Shown one piece after another: positions 30,099 to 42,479 of a stretch of DNA of 64,000 nucleotides. The position numbers were made by a program, and so were the translations under genes. The notes beneath the pieces were generated by a model. That model was not told where the DNA came from and made no database searches. It saw only the letters and a program-made list of their open reading frames with translations. The stretch covers positions 2,480,001-2,544,000 of the forward strand of contig OX637801.1 in assembly GCA_951802425.1 (NCBI GenBank), written 5' to 3'. Every line of letters starts with the position of its first letter. Position 1 is the stretch's first letter. This stretch comes from Clavaria fumosa. Lineage: Eukaryota; Basidiomycota; Agaricomycetes; Agaricales; Clavariaceae.

Positions 30099-31160
30099 AT
30101 GACGGATCTGGTGGCGGCGTCCCCGCACCCCGCGGTGGCCCATACGCTGTTCCAGTCCTTCTCTATGATCGTGCTCTCCGAGATCGGGGACAAGACCTTC
30201 CTCGTTGCCGCCGTGCTGGCAATGCGGCGGCCTTCCGCGCGCCGCGACGTCTTCGCGGGCGCTTTCGGCGCCATGCTCGCCATGTCCGCATTGTCCGCGC
30301 TTCTCGGGCACCACCTCCCGCGCCTCCTCGCCGCCTCCTCGTCGGGGGCGCCCAACACGACGAGCCGGGTGCCGGTGACGCAGGCGCTCGCGGGCGTGCT
30401 CTTCCTCGTGTTCGGCACACGCATGTGGGCCGAAGCGCGACGCATGGCGGGCGGGAGCCAGACGGTGCTCGCGGAGATGAAGGAGGCTGAGGAGGAGGTC
30501 GAGGCGGATGACGAGAAGAAGTTTGCGACGGCTGCTGGGGCGACGCCCGCGCGCGCGCTGGACGCGATGGAATCGGGGCGGCTGTCTCCGACGATGACGA
30601 CGATGACGGCGACGTCACCGTCCAGGACCCCCCCAGCGACGATATCTCGTTACCTGGCTCGCGCGAGAGACGTCTTTGGATCGTGCCTGGGCCCGGTGTT
30701 CGTGCAGGCGTTTGCTCTGACATTCTTGGGCGAGTGGGGCGACCGAAGCCAGATTGCCACGATCGTCCTCGGGGCTTCTCATGTGAGTTTGTATGTTTGT
30801 TCTAACGAGGTTCGCGATAAATTCTTATTATTATCCATCAATATGGATCGCTAGAACGTTTATGCGGTGATAGTAGGTACCGTCGTTGGACATGCGTTCT
30901 GCACGGCGCTCGCTGTACTGGGGGGCCGATACCTTAGCATGAAGATCAGCGTCCGCGGAGGTGAGATTAATTCTTCGTTACATTAAATCTTACTGCGCGA
31001 ATTGATGAACTGTTTGTCGCTTACAGTGACGTTGTCGGCCGCCGTTTTGTTCATCCTCTTCGGGGTTTTGTACCTGTACCAAGCATTGCTTTCGTTGACA
31101 AGCAAAGAGATTGATCTACCAACGCGGATCACGGACAGCGGCGAAGACTTTACATTATAG
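30099..31160 (+). CDS. GDT1: GDT1-like Golgi Ca2+/Mn2+ transporter (UPF0016 family)
   Basis: Three exons (30099-30782, 30855-30960, 31027-31160) give 307 residues. The family's two signature repeats are both present: SEIGDKTF near residue 27 and GEWGDRSQ near residue 214. Each sits at the start of a three-helix bundle that together forms the cation path. A variable acidic loop (KEAEEEVEADDEKK) and a Ser/Thr-rich stretch join the halves, as in yeast Gdt1. That protein exchanges Ca2+ or Mn2+ for protons in the Golgi to support glycosylation. Introns are canonical GT-AG and keep the frame. The length fits the family (about 280-330). The extreme N-terminus is short, with no clear signal peptide. 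Confidence 0.92.
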
Positions 31161-31937
31161 ATTTCCTTTTTTTTCTTCATTTGTCTTTTTCATTCATCCC
31201 AATCTTTTTTCTTTTTTTTTTTCATTTGCACAAACCAGAGAGAGTTGTTCGCATTTATATTCTGCATAATACAAAGAATATCAGATGGTACCGATCCGAC
31301 AGCGCATTGCGGTGCCACTGATGCAACAGGCTGGCCGCCGGTGATCTTCTTTTCTGAATAGATTGGGAAAAGAGAAAACGTAGATAATTTGATGGGAGCA
31401 AAATGGAGCAGAATGGGGAAAAGACCATGCCGAGCGCCAACTGACTTGACTGGCCTGGACGAAGGTTCAGCTTGGACGGTGTTCGAGGTCGGCCCCTTTT
31501 TTTTGATACGCAAAGCTCACTCCGAGTTGGGCGTCGTCTAGGTGAAAATGTAACGAGATGAGTATCAACGGTATCAGAAAAAGAAGAAGAATGTAGACCC
31601 TCGACAAAAGCGATGATGTTCCCCCTCGCCTGATGACTCAGTCGTACATGACCACACTGCCCCCTTCAACGCCGCCCACCAACTTCGCCCTGTGTTCCCA
31701 CTTTGGGTTGCGGTGGGATTAGATGGGTTGAAGTGTACAACACAGACCGAGGTACATTGACCTTTTGAACATTTTTACGTCAAAAACTTCAACTGCGTTC
31801 AACCCACCAAACACACACCCTCCCCCCCCCCCCCCCCCCCTTCCCTCTTCCCTTCTTCCATCCTAAATACCAACACACTTCTTATTCCCCTTCCCCCCAA
31901 ATACCATTCATCCACTCTTACTATCATCTTCGCTGCG
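31161..31937. other. Intergenic region with a poly-C tract
   Basis: Spacer between GDT1 and the MADS-box gene. It contains a run of about 22 C at roughly 31815-31842 and pyrimidine-rich DNA upstream of the MADS start, typical of a fungal core promoter. No gene is seen. Confidence 0.5.
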
Positions 31938-34776
31938 ATGGGTCGACGGAAGATTGAAATTCAACCAATCACGGTGCTTCTCCCGTCTTCACTCTACTTT
32001 TTCCTTCTGATGCTCAACAACACCCAACCCAACCCAACCCCCTTAGCATGAACGTAATCGCTCCGTTACCTTCTTAAAGGTTAGTCTCGCAAACTCAACA
32101 CTCTTTCCTATTCCCCTTTCCCTCCCTCCACCCCTCCCCCGCTTTTCCCCCTTCGTTCTGCTATTTTAAAGCAACCAAAAATTATACACGAAAAGTCTTG
32201 GCGTCTAAATTTAAATTTCATACCCCGCGATTAACCTCAGCTCTCTCTCTCTCTCTCCGTCTCCCTCAATGCTAATCCCCGTTCACAGCGAAAAAATGGT
32301 CTCTTCAAAAAGGCTTACGAGCTAGGCGTACTTTGTTCCGTCGACGTCGCCGTCATCATCTTCGGTGAGCTCGAATCCGCAGTACCATCTCAGCTATCGT
32401 CCCATAAATCATTCTATTTTTAGAGGAAAGACCCGGCCATCATGCTAAGCTCTACCAATATTGCTCAGCCCAGACCCAGGATATCATACAGAGGCACATT
32501 CACGTCCGTGCTAATCTTCTAATGCCAATTTACTCACCCCTCATCACCGCCACCTCTTCCTCTTCAGTTCGATGGCGAAAAAGATACCAAAGGTCCTAGT
32601 GACTTCGTGAACAATGCCTCAGGCAAGGCGCCTGACGATAATGTTGGTGAGGACGACGACGACGATAATGACATCGTAGAGATCCCCAGGCGTGCCTCTG
32701 GTAAGAGGTCCATCGACGGAAATTCCAAGTTCGACTTCCCTTCCGCTCCCGCCTCGGCCAATGCTTCCACCACCACTCTGGGAAAGGGCCCAGGTCCCCC
32801 AACCGCGAGCGGCAGTGACATCGCCATGCCTGACGTACGTCATCAACCGTGGTTCTTTTTACGCCTCCTCTTTTTGACGTAATCAACGTCGTTTCGATCA
32901 ACAGCTCGGTTTTCGGATCGATCAAGGGCAGCCCATTCCCTTGCCGTCTGTCTCCTTCCATCCGTCTCCCCATCCGCATCCATACCAACACCCCCATGCG
33001 CCTCTACCACCGACCAACAACTCATCCTCAACCCTCTCCAGCCTGCGAGTGCCCCCTAGCAGTGGCGCCAGCACCTCCGCAGGGCATGTCACCAACCCAA
33101 CCAGCAAGAAACCCCGACACCGTCCTGGCCAAAGTGATAGCCCAGGTGGCGCTGGAGGAGCAGGATCGGCGAACGAGCATATGAGCCCCAGGTTGCACAA
33201 CTCTAACAACGGCTCTGCACCCTTGTCGTATTACCCCTCCGGCCCCTCTCCGTCCCATGGACCAACACCCCAGCAACAACAACAGCAACAACAACAGCAG
33301 CAGCAAGGAGGCCACCCACACTCGCACGCGTACGCCCACCACCCACAGCAACCGACCTCGCCCTATCCCTCGCCCTTCCTCCCCGTCCCCTCTTCCTCCG
33401 CATCCTCTTCACAGCAGCCGCAGCAATCGTCATCGTTCGCCTTTGCCTCGTACACTGGGCCTTCCCCGCGTATCGCCTCAGCCCCGGCGCCACCGTCGCT
33501 CCGACCCAGTCCCGCATCCACCTCTGGCTCTGCGCCAGGCCCGTCTCCTGGGTCGTCCCCAGCAATACCTCTGCCTCAGCAGCAACAACAGGGGTACTCC
33601 CCACGAGCCTCTTTCGATCACCAGAGCCAGCAGCACCACCAGCAGCACCAGCAGCGGCGGGGCATGTTCCCGCGTCGTTCTTCGCACCACCAGCCACACT
33701 CGCAACACCCGCAACACCCGCACCACCTCTCGTCCAACCCAGACATGTTCGCCTCATCGCATCATCCGCCGCAGCACGCACATGCGCATTCTCAAGGCCA
33801 CCCGATGGGCACGCTCGACTGGCCGACCCCCGCGTCGACGAACACGGCGCAGCAGCAGCAACAGCAGCAGGGCCACGGTGCAACGACGGCGACAGGGCAG
33901 GCGGCACCGCAGGGCAGCGGTGAGTCCTCCTCGCCTCTCCTCCTCCTCTCGCGCACCGGGCGGCGCCCCCCTGCTCTCCCTCCTCCCGCTCCTTCTTCGT
34001 CTTCGTCTTCTCCCTCGTCATTCTCGCGCTGATTCCAACTCCCTTGATGATTCCCTTTCCCGTTCTCGAACGAACAATCTCCGCTCTCTCGCATGTGACT
34101 ATACCGCGTTCTCCTTGGCTTGGGTTTATTTTCCTTGGGTTCTGGATCTGAAATAAAAATAAAAAACAAACAAGACTCGCAACAATGGGCCAACTTTATC
34201 TCGATCGCCACGAGCCCGCACACGCCGTTGGGTATGCCCTTGACACCCGGACCAGGGCCCACATCTGCCCCCGCGGGCACTCAGCGAGGGCCCATTCTCC
34301 TTTCCTGGGAGCCTGGGCCCGAGGAGCGCACGTCGCATCAACACCCCCATTCGCTCCCCCGCCAGCTCCCACCTCAGCAGCAGCAGCACTACGCCCACGC
34401 CCCCGCCATGGCGCCCGCCGCTTCGTCGTCCTCGTCGTCCTCAACGTCGACGACCATGTCGATGTCGGGTCTGACGCCGTCGTCGTCCTCGTCCGCCTCG
34501 CTGCCGCTGGCCGCGGCTGCGCCAGGGTCCCCGAAGAAGAGGCCTCTGTTTGACGAGCGTGCGTTTGAGGAGGAGGGTGCGGGCCCGTTTAGAGGCGCTT
34601 TGGCGGGCACGCGGCCGGGCGTCGTTGGGGCGGTCCCCAGCCAGAGGAAGAAGAAGAGGATGACGATGGAGGGGGCGTCGCCCGCCCCTGCTGCGTCTTC
34701 CTCCGCGTCTAGGTCTTCCCCCTCGGTGCAGGTTTGTGGTGCTGGGTCTGGTCAGGGAGAGAACAAAAATGGCTGA
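31938..34776 (+). CDS. RLM1: MEF2-type MADS-box transcription factor (RLM1/SMP1-like)
   Basis: Seven exons: 31938-31973, 32047-32079, 32289-32364, 32424-32503, 32568-32834, 32905-33919 and 34175-34776. They give 702 residues. The spliced N-terminus is [48 protein letters not shown], a full MADS box of the MEF2 class, followed by the MEF2-like [14 protein letters not shown]. The remainder is disordered: an acidic patch (GEDDDDDND), His/Pro-rich and poly-Gln stretches, and a basic KKRP/KKKR region near the end. In yeasts Rlm1 acts under the cell-wall-integrity MAP kinase; the same role here is inference. The first two exons are only 36 and 33 nt. The last junction (33919 to 34175) is the least certain. 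Confidence 0.85.
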
Positions 34777-34971
34777 CGCTCGAAGAAGAAAAAAATAAAG
34801 AATAATATTGGAATTGAGTACCTCATAGATTTTCTCTTGTCTCGCTCCTGTTCGCATACTTGCTCTTTCTTCTCTTTTGGACGCTTAACGGTTATCACTG
34901 AGAGGAGTCGTTATTTCTGTTTTGTATTATTGTCATCGCATGCTATGAAAAAGCAATCGTGTTCAGCTCAA

Positions 34972-35026
34972 GTCTCGTGACCAATCACGTGCTTACCACC
35001 CGTCGAGTCCCGTGACCAAACACGTG
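34972..35026 (+). promoter_or_regulatory. Two direct repeats with CACGTG upstream of THR4
   Basis: GTCTCGTGACCAATCACGTG (34972-34991) and GTCCCGTGACCAAACACGTG (35007-35026) are near-identical 20-mers 35 bp apart, 46 bp before the start codon. CACGTG is the core site of bHLH factors such as Cbf1, which controls sulphur amino-acid genes in yeast. Binding here is inferred. Confidence 0.55.
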
Positions 35027-35071
35027 AACGAAAGTCCCATCGACGCATCGACTTTTATCGACTGGCATCCA

Positions 35072-37011
35072 ATGAGGTACATCTCAACCAGAGGCGGTGA
35101 CGAGCGGCTCTCGTTCGAAGAGGTATTTTCGCCTTAACCTACCCATCCCGCTGCATCCAACACTCACACGCGCCCCAGGCTGTCCTCACAGGTCTCAGCC
35201 CCAACGGCGGGCTCTACATCCCCGAGCACATCCCCAGCCTGCCCACCGACTGGCACACCGCCTGGGCGGGCCTCTCCTTCCCCGAACTTGCCTGCGCCGT
35301 CCTCGCGCTCTACATCGCCGAGGACGACCTCCCCCGCGCGGACCTCCGCGCCCTCGTCGCCGCGTCGTACCGCTCCTTCCGCCACCCGGACATCACCCCG
35401 CTCCGCCCCCTCGCCCCGGACGCGCACGGGCCCGGGCGCAAGACGTTCGTGCTGGAGCTCTTCCACGGTCCCACGTATGCGTTCAAGGACGTCGCGCTCC
35501 AGCTCCTGGGCAACCTCTTCGAGTACTTCCTGCAGCGCCGCAATGCGCGCAGAGCCCCTGGCGAGCCTGTGCACAAGCTCACAGTCTTGGGCGCGACGAG
35601 CGGCGACACTGGGAGGTGCGTACGCGTGCTTCGGTCTCTGAATAAGCCCAATGTATGTGAGCGACCCCTGTCCACAGTGCCGCGATATATGGCCTGCGAA
35701 ACAAAGCCAACATCTCCATCTTCATCCTCCACCCCAAAGGGCGTATTTCGCCCATTCAAGAAGCCCAAATGACGACCGTCACCGACAAGAACGTGCACAA
35801 CATCGCCGTCAAGGGCACCTTCGATGACTGCCAAGTGAGAACCGTCCCCCTATTCAGCTGTCCATCACATTTTCACACGGTATATTCCCTGTACGACGAT
35901 AGGACATCGTCAAAACCCTTTTTTCGGATACGCCCTTCAATGCCAAGCACCGGCTCGGCGCAATCAACTCCATCAACTGGGCCCGCATCCTCGCGCAGAC
36001 CGTGTACTACTTCCTCTCATACTTTCACCTGATGCGCACCGCCGGCTCTGCGGCGCCGCCGACGGTGCAGTATGTCGTGCCCACGGGCAACTTTGGCGAC
36101 GTCCTCGCCGGGTACTACGCCAAGCGCATGGGGCTCCCCATGGCCCCACTCGTCATCGCAACCAACGCGAACGACATCCTCTGGCGCTTCTGGCAGAGCG
36201 GGGTCTACGCGCGGGGGGGCGCGGCCGGCCCGGATTCTACCGGGGACGGGCAGGCATCCACCGGGGGCTCCACCACGGCCCAGCCGGCGGGGGCGGGCGG
36301 CGCCGTGGCGACGCTGAGCCCGGCGATGGACATCCTCGTCGCGAGCAACTTTGAGCGGCTGCTGTGGTATCTCGTGCTGGAGACGAGCGGCGGGACGGAC
36401 GCACCGGGGGCGGGGGCGACGCTCGCGCGGTGGATGGGCGCGATGAAGCGCGACGGACGCGTGTCCGTTCCTGTGGACGTGCTCGCGCTTGCGCGCCGGG
36501 ACTTCGTCGCGGAGCGGATATCGGACGCCCAGGTGTGTGGGGTTCTCTGCCTTGTTATTGATAGTGGCGAGACTGAGTGTTGCTATTATTATTGTTATTT
36601 TCTTTCTTTTCCTTTTGCCTCTCTGCAAGACACTAGAGGCAATAAAACGCCACTACTTGGCGAAGCCGTCGTACATTGCGGACCCCCACACGGCGGTGGG
36701 GCTCGCCGCCGCGCGGCTCGTCGCGCCAACCAAGTGCGTGTCCGCTCCATTCTCCATTCCGTGTGCGCTCGCTCACCCCCAGACGCAGCGCGCGGGATAC
36801 CGTGCAGGTGGTGCTGGCGACAGCGCACGCCGCCAAGTTCTCCGAGGCCGTGACGCAGGCACTGGACGGGTGTGCGGGGTTCGACATGCGCGCGGTGCTG
36901 CCCGCCGAGTTCGTCGGCTTGCTGGGGCTGCCGCGGCGCGTGCGGGACGTGGAGCGCCCGGATGTTGAGCTCGTAAAGGAGGCCATCGAGGAGTGTGTAA
37001 GCGGTGGCTAA
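35072..37011 (+). CDS. THR4: Threonine synthase
   Basis: Six exons (35072-35122, 35179-35615, 35678-35834, 35903-36532, 36630-36733, 36783-37011) give 535 residues, close to yeast Thr4 (514). The enzyme is PLP-dependent and converts O-phosphohomoserine to threonine, the last step of the pathway, in the cytosol. The N-terminal signature MRYISTRGG, the PLP lysine in HGPTYAFKDVALQLLGN, the phosphate-binding GATSGDTGSAAIYG and VPTGNFGDVLAGYYAKRMG are all intact. A low-complexity Gly/Ala insert (around GPDSTGDGQASTGG) lengthens the middle. All introns are GT-AG. Paired CACGTG repeats lie just upstream. Confidence 0.95.
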
Positions 37012-38149
37012 TTTTTTATTTTATTGGTTATCGATATAAATGGGTGTGCCCCGTGAGGACCACTTCATGGGTGAAAGATGGAAGGCCCTTGCCACGAATG
37101 ATAATTTCGACAGAGTTGGCGTGCCCCTCGTTGAGGAGGTCCATTGATTGGTCTTACAGGGCGAGGTACACTTTGGGCCACCGCATCTTTCACATTCCAT
37201 AGATTCCACCTGCTTCCCTCCTCCATATTTGTGCGACAATCTGTCCAGGAACCCACTCGTCATAAATGTGAACAAGCAGCCGAGAGGGACAACACCGTCA
37301 GCAATAATGACACGTCGCTACTACGAGCAAATGTTTACCCCTCTCAACAGCCTTCAAGGCAGCCCTCAATACGGTGCATAAAATAAAAACTACAAGTACA
37401 TTCCGACGCCACTGGTGCTGGACATACAGCAGTGAGTGAGGTTTGGTATCATGGCAGACGGAGAAGGGAGAGTGTCCCATCGACGAAAATTCGCCACACA
37501 ACCAAGTCCGATGCAAATGGAAATTCGCTTACTGTTATTGAACCGAATTCCGAAGTAGAGACAGCTTAGCGCAACTAAAGATGTAATAACCGTGCCAGGT
37601 CTGCGGCAACAGGTGGTGCAACTGCCGGTGCGCCAGTGCGTCTGCCGGACGTGATCAAGACATCCACCGTCTCGGCTTCGTTGCTCGAGTACCAACACAG
37701 TGAATATCGCCAGCAGTCCACCTATGTCATCCTCCTAATGTCCAGGCAGACGCTCTCCAAGGCCTCAACCTGAACGAGGCACCAAAAATCGTAGCGGTGG
37801 TCATCGCAGTCTCTGCCACAATTGTAGACATGGGAACTTTGCTAGTTCTGTCGTTCTCGCGTTTCACTGCATATGCGATGATCCTTCCTTAGACTTGCCT
37901 GACGGTGGGCATCTACAGACACGACCACTAACACGGACACACATTCAGAATCGGCCAAATGGCAAACGCGCCCGAGTGTGGAGGGGGTGAGTTGCCCAGA
38001 CATCAGTAGATCGGCAATATATATCATGTCATCAAGAAGGCACTGCTGTTCAAGCTTCAGGAAAAATACCCAAAGAAAGAAGAAAAAGAAGCTCAAGAAG
38101 CGAATCACAAACAAAATCACGGGTGGAGACGGAGGAAGAAGACACGTCG
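37012..38149. other. No convincing gene between THR4 and the zinc-finger gene
   Basis: Short frames exist on both strands but none has family motifs or consistent splice sites. It likely holds the two 3' untranslated regions, since both neighbours end towards it. Confidence 0.5.
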
Positions 38150-40454
38150 TTAAGCGGCGCTATGTACCCTCCGAAGCGTGTCACCCTCAAATAGGACTTG
38201 GCCCTGCTCGTGTAGCGCAGCAGCAGCCTTTACGAGCTCGCTCGTGTCAAAGTCCTCGTGCTTGTCGGGCGGCATCGCCGTGTTCAGAAAGGGGAGCAAC
38301 GCGGAGACGGTCATCTCGTCCGAGACCTCATACGTCGTCGAAAACAGGTAGTGGATCGACGCCAGCACGAACTTTCTCCTGGAAAAGTGCCGGGTGAGAG
38401 AACGTAGACAACATGCATGAGCGGGCGGCCCAGACGCGCCGAGGGGGAAACGTCCTTACCGGCCTGGCACGGTGTCGAGATCCGCAACACGGGTTGACTC
38501 GCTCCGGACGCGTCGGTGGTGATGCGGCGATTGCGACGCCCCTCCCGAGCCGGCGCTGTGGCTCGTCGTCGGTCCCGTGCTGTGCGGACCTCCAGCGTGA
38601 CCGACCGACTCGCTTCTGCCGCCGTGCCAATGCATCGGCGGGGCATGGTGGTGTCTGCGCTCGTGCACGTCCATACTTAGCTTCGAAGGGGCCGTCGTGT
38701 GGACACGGCGGTCCTCGTCTGGCTTCTCAAACTGACGGCCGAAACTATGATCGCCAAACGCGGGCCCGCTGGCCGGTTCGCCGTCTGAGGGGACATCAGA
38801 ATCTAGATTCAGGATGTCATCCAGAGATGTCCCGGTCCTCTCCTGGGTGCCTTTGAACCGCTCCTGGCTTTTACGACTGCGTGGAAAGGGATAGAGATGA
38901 GAATGCGTAATTGCACAGACTCCCTTATCGAAAGAAGCAATTGTTCGATGCTCACAATCGGATGAGACACTTCTCGCGGTGCTGCAGCCACGGATACGCG
39001 CAATACGAGCTGTCCTGGCGCAGGCGGACCCATTTCCGGCACAGTGAGCAGAAGATGCGGCCTGGCTCCACCTGCGCGGCGAGCGGGTCCGAGCGGAGGG
39101 TGGCCGCGCGCTGCTCGGCAGTGCGCCGCCGCGGCTCCTGGGGGGCGGGAAACGTGGGCGACGCCACCTCGTGTGCAGCGCGAAGCGGGCCCGGGACTGG
39201 ACGCGTCGGGCTGAACGCGCACCGCCTCGGGTCTGGGCTCGAGCTCCGCGCGCGTGCCAGCCAGCCGGGGCGCCCGTCGTCGCCGTCGTCATCGTCGTGC
39301 GGGTGGTGTTCGTCGTCGTGCGGGCAGCTATCGCGGAGGGCCGGGGAGAAACGGGCGCGGGACTCTGGCTGCGCGGGCGGGAAGGTGTTGATGGGCGGGA
39401 GACTGCATGAGGGCTCGGAGTCCTCGGAAGGTGGGGGACGGTGGAACTGGCGCGGCGGCGGGGGAGGAGGTGGGGTGCAGACGCGCTCCGGGCGTCGCTG
39501 CCACACAGGTGGAGGCTGATGCACGTCACTTTGAACCGAAGCGGAGGCCGGCTTGTGGCAGTACGCCCGGTGTTGGAGCCACACCTGTACGGCTTGGATG
39601 TGGTCGACGGGGCTGACGTCCAGCCATCTGCTGCAAACATTGCACAAAATGCGTTCTGCATGGAATTCGCGGATGTTCTGGTCCTTGGAGAGGAGTGCGT
39701 TGCGCTCGTCGAGGGCACATGTATTCTTTTTATTTCTTTGCGGGCAAAGGTGAGAAGAAATCCGCTGGTATTTGATCATGATGGACTTTACATTTTCTTG
39801 GAGAGACAACTCTTCCGATGGGCATCCCATGGTATAGAACAGTAGGTTGAATTGGGTCGCAGACGGATCCATCTGTGGCAGATAGCACAGTGGACACGGA
39901 AAGCCTCGAATTGGGCAACGTAAGGGTCGGATCGAAGGTAATCAATGCGTTCCGCTTCCGTCCTTTTGGCACGCCGGCGCTTAGCCTGGGCCCGTTTGGG
40001 CGCTTCATGAGCAGCCTCGTAACGATGAGCCATCGCTTCCGCGCGCTGCTGAGATAACGAACTTTGCACATGGATGAGGCATTTCGCTCTTGTCAACCAA
40101 ATCGCACGTACCATTGCTGTCTGTGGGTGTCCCAATGGTGGAGCGTGAACTCACCGGTATACTGGTCTCGGAACGAGATGGCTTCGCCGCAGATGCAGCT
40201 CACACGGCCGGACTCATACTCGTTTTGTGGGGAAGCGGGGGGTTGCCGGTTAGATCCGGAGCGCCCGGAAGGTCCTTCAGACGGCGACATATTCTGCTTC
40301 GAAAGTAGACTGAAGGGCACTGAGAGTGGGTGCTTGGGCTCAGGCTTGAAGACGCACTCGATACTAGATGGCTTCGGAGGGCTAAACGAACCCATTTTCA
40401 TTGTTCCGTGAGAGTAAGATGTAGGGGATTCGACAACACTCACTTGGACTGCAT
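38150..40454 (-). CDS. Repeated C2HC-type zinc-finger protein, function unknown
   Basis: Six exons on the minus strand (40454-40444, 40381-40108, 40048-39792, 39735-38956, 38876-38460, 38378-38150) keep frame and give 655 residues. Three finger-like units follow the pattern C-x2-C, 10-20 residues, W-x2-H-x3-4-C: VHCAICHRW to WDAHRKSC, ILCNVCSRW to WLQHRAYC, and IFCSLCRKW to WLQHREKC. A degenerate one (SCICGEAI, HWDTH) precedes them. Before the units lie basic linkers, one with an RIDYLRSDPYVAQFE stretch that recurs as AATLRSDPLAAQVE before the last unit. A Pro-rich linker follows the second unit. The C-terminal exon encodes a compact predicted domain. The 11-nt first exon is the weakest part; a start at about 40400 is possible. 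No family name is recognised. Confidence 0.65.
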
Positions 40455-42479
40455 AGTGCTGGCCCTAGAAATATCGTCAGACGCTGCGGAAAACGCGTAG
40501 AATATGTGGCCTGCGATCCTGGCAAAGAGGGGCGGGTGATACTATAGTCTAAAGCATGCAACACTGTCTGTCTTATACTGTTCGGGCCCCAAGAAACGTA
40601 TGTTAGATTTAGTAATAAATTACGGGAGGCGGCAGAGACGTAACGGTAATTGGGTCGCCATCGCGGGATGGGCGGGTCCATATCGAGACTTGTAAAAGTC
40701 AATGCCTGTTCCTTGTTTGATTTCGAGGCCGGTGGATCAAGTCCGACTCGTCCACGGCGCATATAGGCATTTCTGGTCTTCTAGTCTAAAGTATCTGACA
40801 ATCAAACAATGATTAGCTCAGTGTTAAGTTTATTCTCTGCTTCTCCATCCGAGGCTCGAATATCTGACCGTTTTGTGAACACAGAGCAGCCCATGGATGT
40901 CCAAAGAAACCGTCGTTCCCAAGAGAAAAACGAAGTGTTTTCAGCGTACAAGTTTGCGAACAAGTCGAACTATTGCGATTTTTTCGAGCTCGTTGGTTGA
41001 CCCGCTTGTGTCGGCGTCTGATGCCCCCCGGGGGTCGGTCATGATGCCATTAGGGTACAGTCACATGTCTCCCTCGACGAAGCGCTCCTGGCAGATCATT
41101 CAGAATGACCCCTCAAAAAGCTTCAGAGCAATGTGTGTCGATAAACATTCGATTCATTCTTTCGGTCGAGAACAGAATACGATAGAAGACACGAAGAGGA
41201 CTCGAGCTTTCAGGGAGAACAACAACTCCCACCTCAGACTCAGAGAAGCGGGGGCTTTCGCCACGCCAAGACTCCGCCTGACGTCCCGACGCCCCCGCAA
41301 CCGGGTGGTGTTGACGCAGTGGAACCGTGATACTATGATAGGGGTGCGCCGCCGTGCAGCCCAGTTTTCTTCCCAGAGGAGAGAAACGCTGCTAAAAGTG
41401 GTATCGCCGCAGGTGCAACACGTGGAGCAGATGGCAACGACCCTGGCTGGCACTTCGGCTAACTGGTAGTCAGGTTTGTAAAGAGCCGGCGACGGCCGTC
41501 TACGACCTTTCTACAACAGGGATCTCACAAAATCTGCAAGGACGCTAGGACGCTAGGAATGCCAGCAGAAAAGGACTAACTTGAAGGCAATCAAAACACA
41601 CCATCTACCTTGATGCGAGTGTTGCCCGCAGCAGACAGGATGTATGCTCTTTTTTTTTTCTCGTTTCCTTTCACGTAACATTCTAAACGCGAATGCTGCT
41701 GATTTTGACGCCATCAGCTTTCCACCAGCGCAACAACTACGCGTATTCCTCGCCCATACGGTGCAACAGCGCGCGCTGAGAAATTCTGGCCCATTTAGAC
41801 GATGGCTGTGTAATGATCGATAGGTTGTGCCTGCCGCGTCTCAAATTCTCCATACAGCTCAGTTACAGAAAGTGCCATCGGTGATCGGACTTAGTTCTCC
41901 CAGAGTATAGCGTCTTTCCCAGAACAGGATAACGACATTTGCACATGGCGTCCCGTCCTTCATCCAAAATGTATTGTTTGGTACTTCCAGGCACGATGTG
42001 CTGCAACAACGACAAGGCGGGAGCGTCGTCACAACACCCTTAAGAGGCGCTTGTCTGGGCGCACGTCCAGCGCGCGCATCAGTTGTATAAAAGTGGTAAA
42101 CTACGGTATGAATTCGCCTGCCCCATCATTGCTGCGTTACCAGTCCATGAGGCGCTGATAACGCGTGTTTATGCCTTTTCCCAGCTCTTGTCTAACAACG
42201 GCATGGGTCATCAACCCTTCCCCGTCCCTTGATATTTCTGGCAAGCAAAGTCCCACGGGTAATAAAGCACGCAGATCTGTCATTGAATTGAGAATTATCC
42301 AAGCGCTCCTACGGGAACAACTAATCTTCATGCCATCCAGGGGCCTGTCCCCAGTGTCTCTGCTCCACCATCTTCTGCCGCAGATTGAACGCCCTCCCCC
42401 TCCTCGTCCTCGCTGCGTCGAGCAGGCGCCCTTATCGGCATATCTCCTTATCTCGCACTTAATTTGAAGCCAAGTCGAG
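40455..42479. other. No convincing gene; 2-kb gap
   Basis: A 190-codon plus-strand frame (40897-41469) and a 99-codon antisense frame overlap here, but neither resembles a known protein or shows splice support. The gap includes the promoters of both neighbouring genes. Confidence 0.4.

Noticed and set aside
37390..37698. 102-codon minus-strand frame downstream of THR4
   Set aside because: No family features or splice signals; composition looks like a chance frame.
38150..38378. Last exon of the zinc-finger gene as an MCM-type winged-helix domain
   Set aside because: Only a vague resemblance in hydrophobic pattern; no diagnostic residues.
40897..41469. 190-codon plus-strand frame
   Set aside because: Unusual basic composition, no recognisable domain, and an overlapping antisense frame of similar quality.
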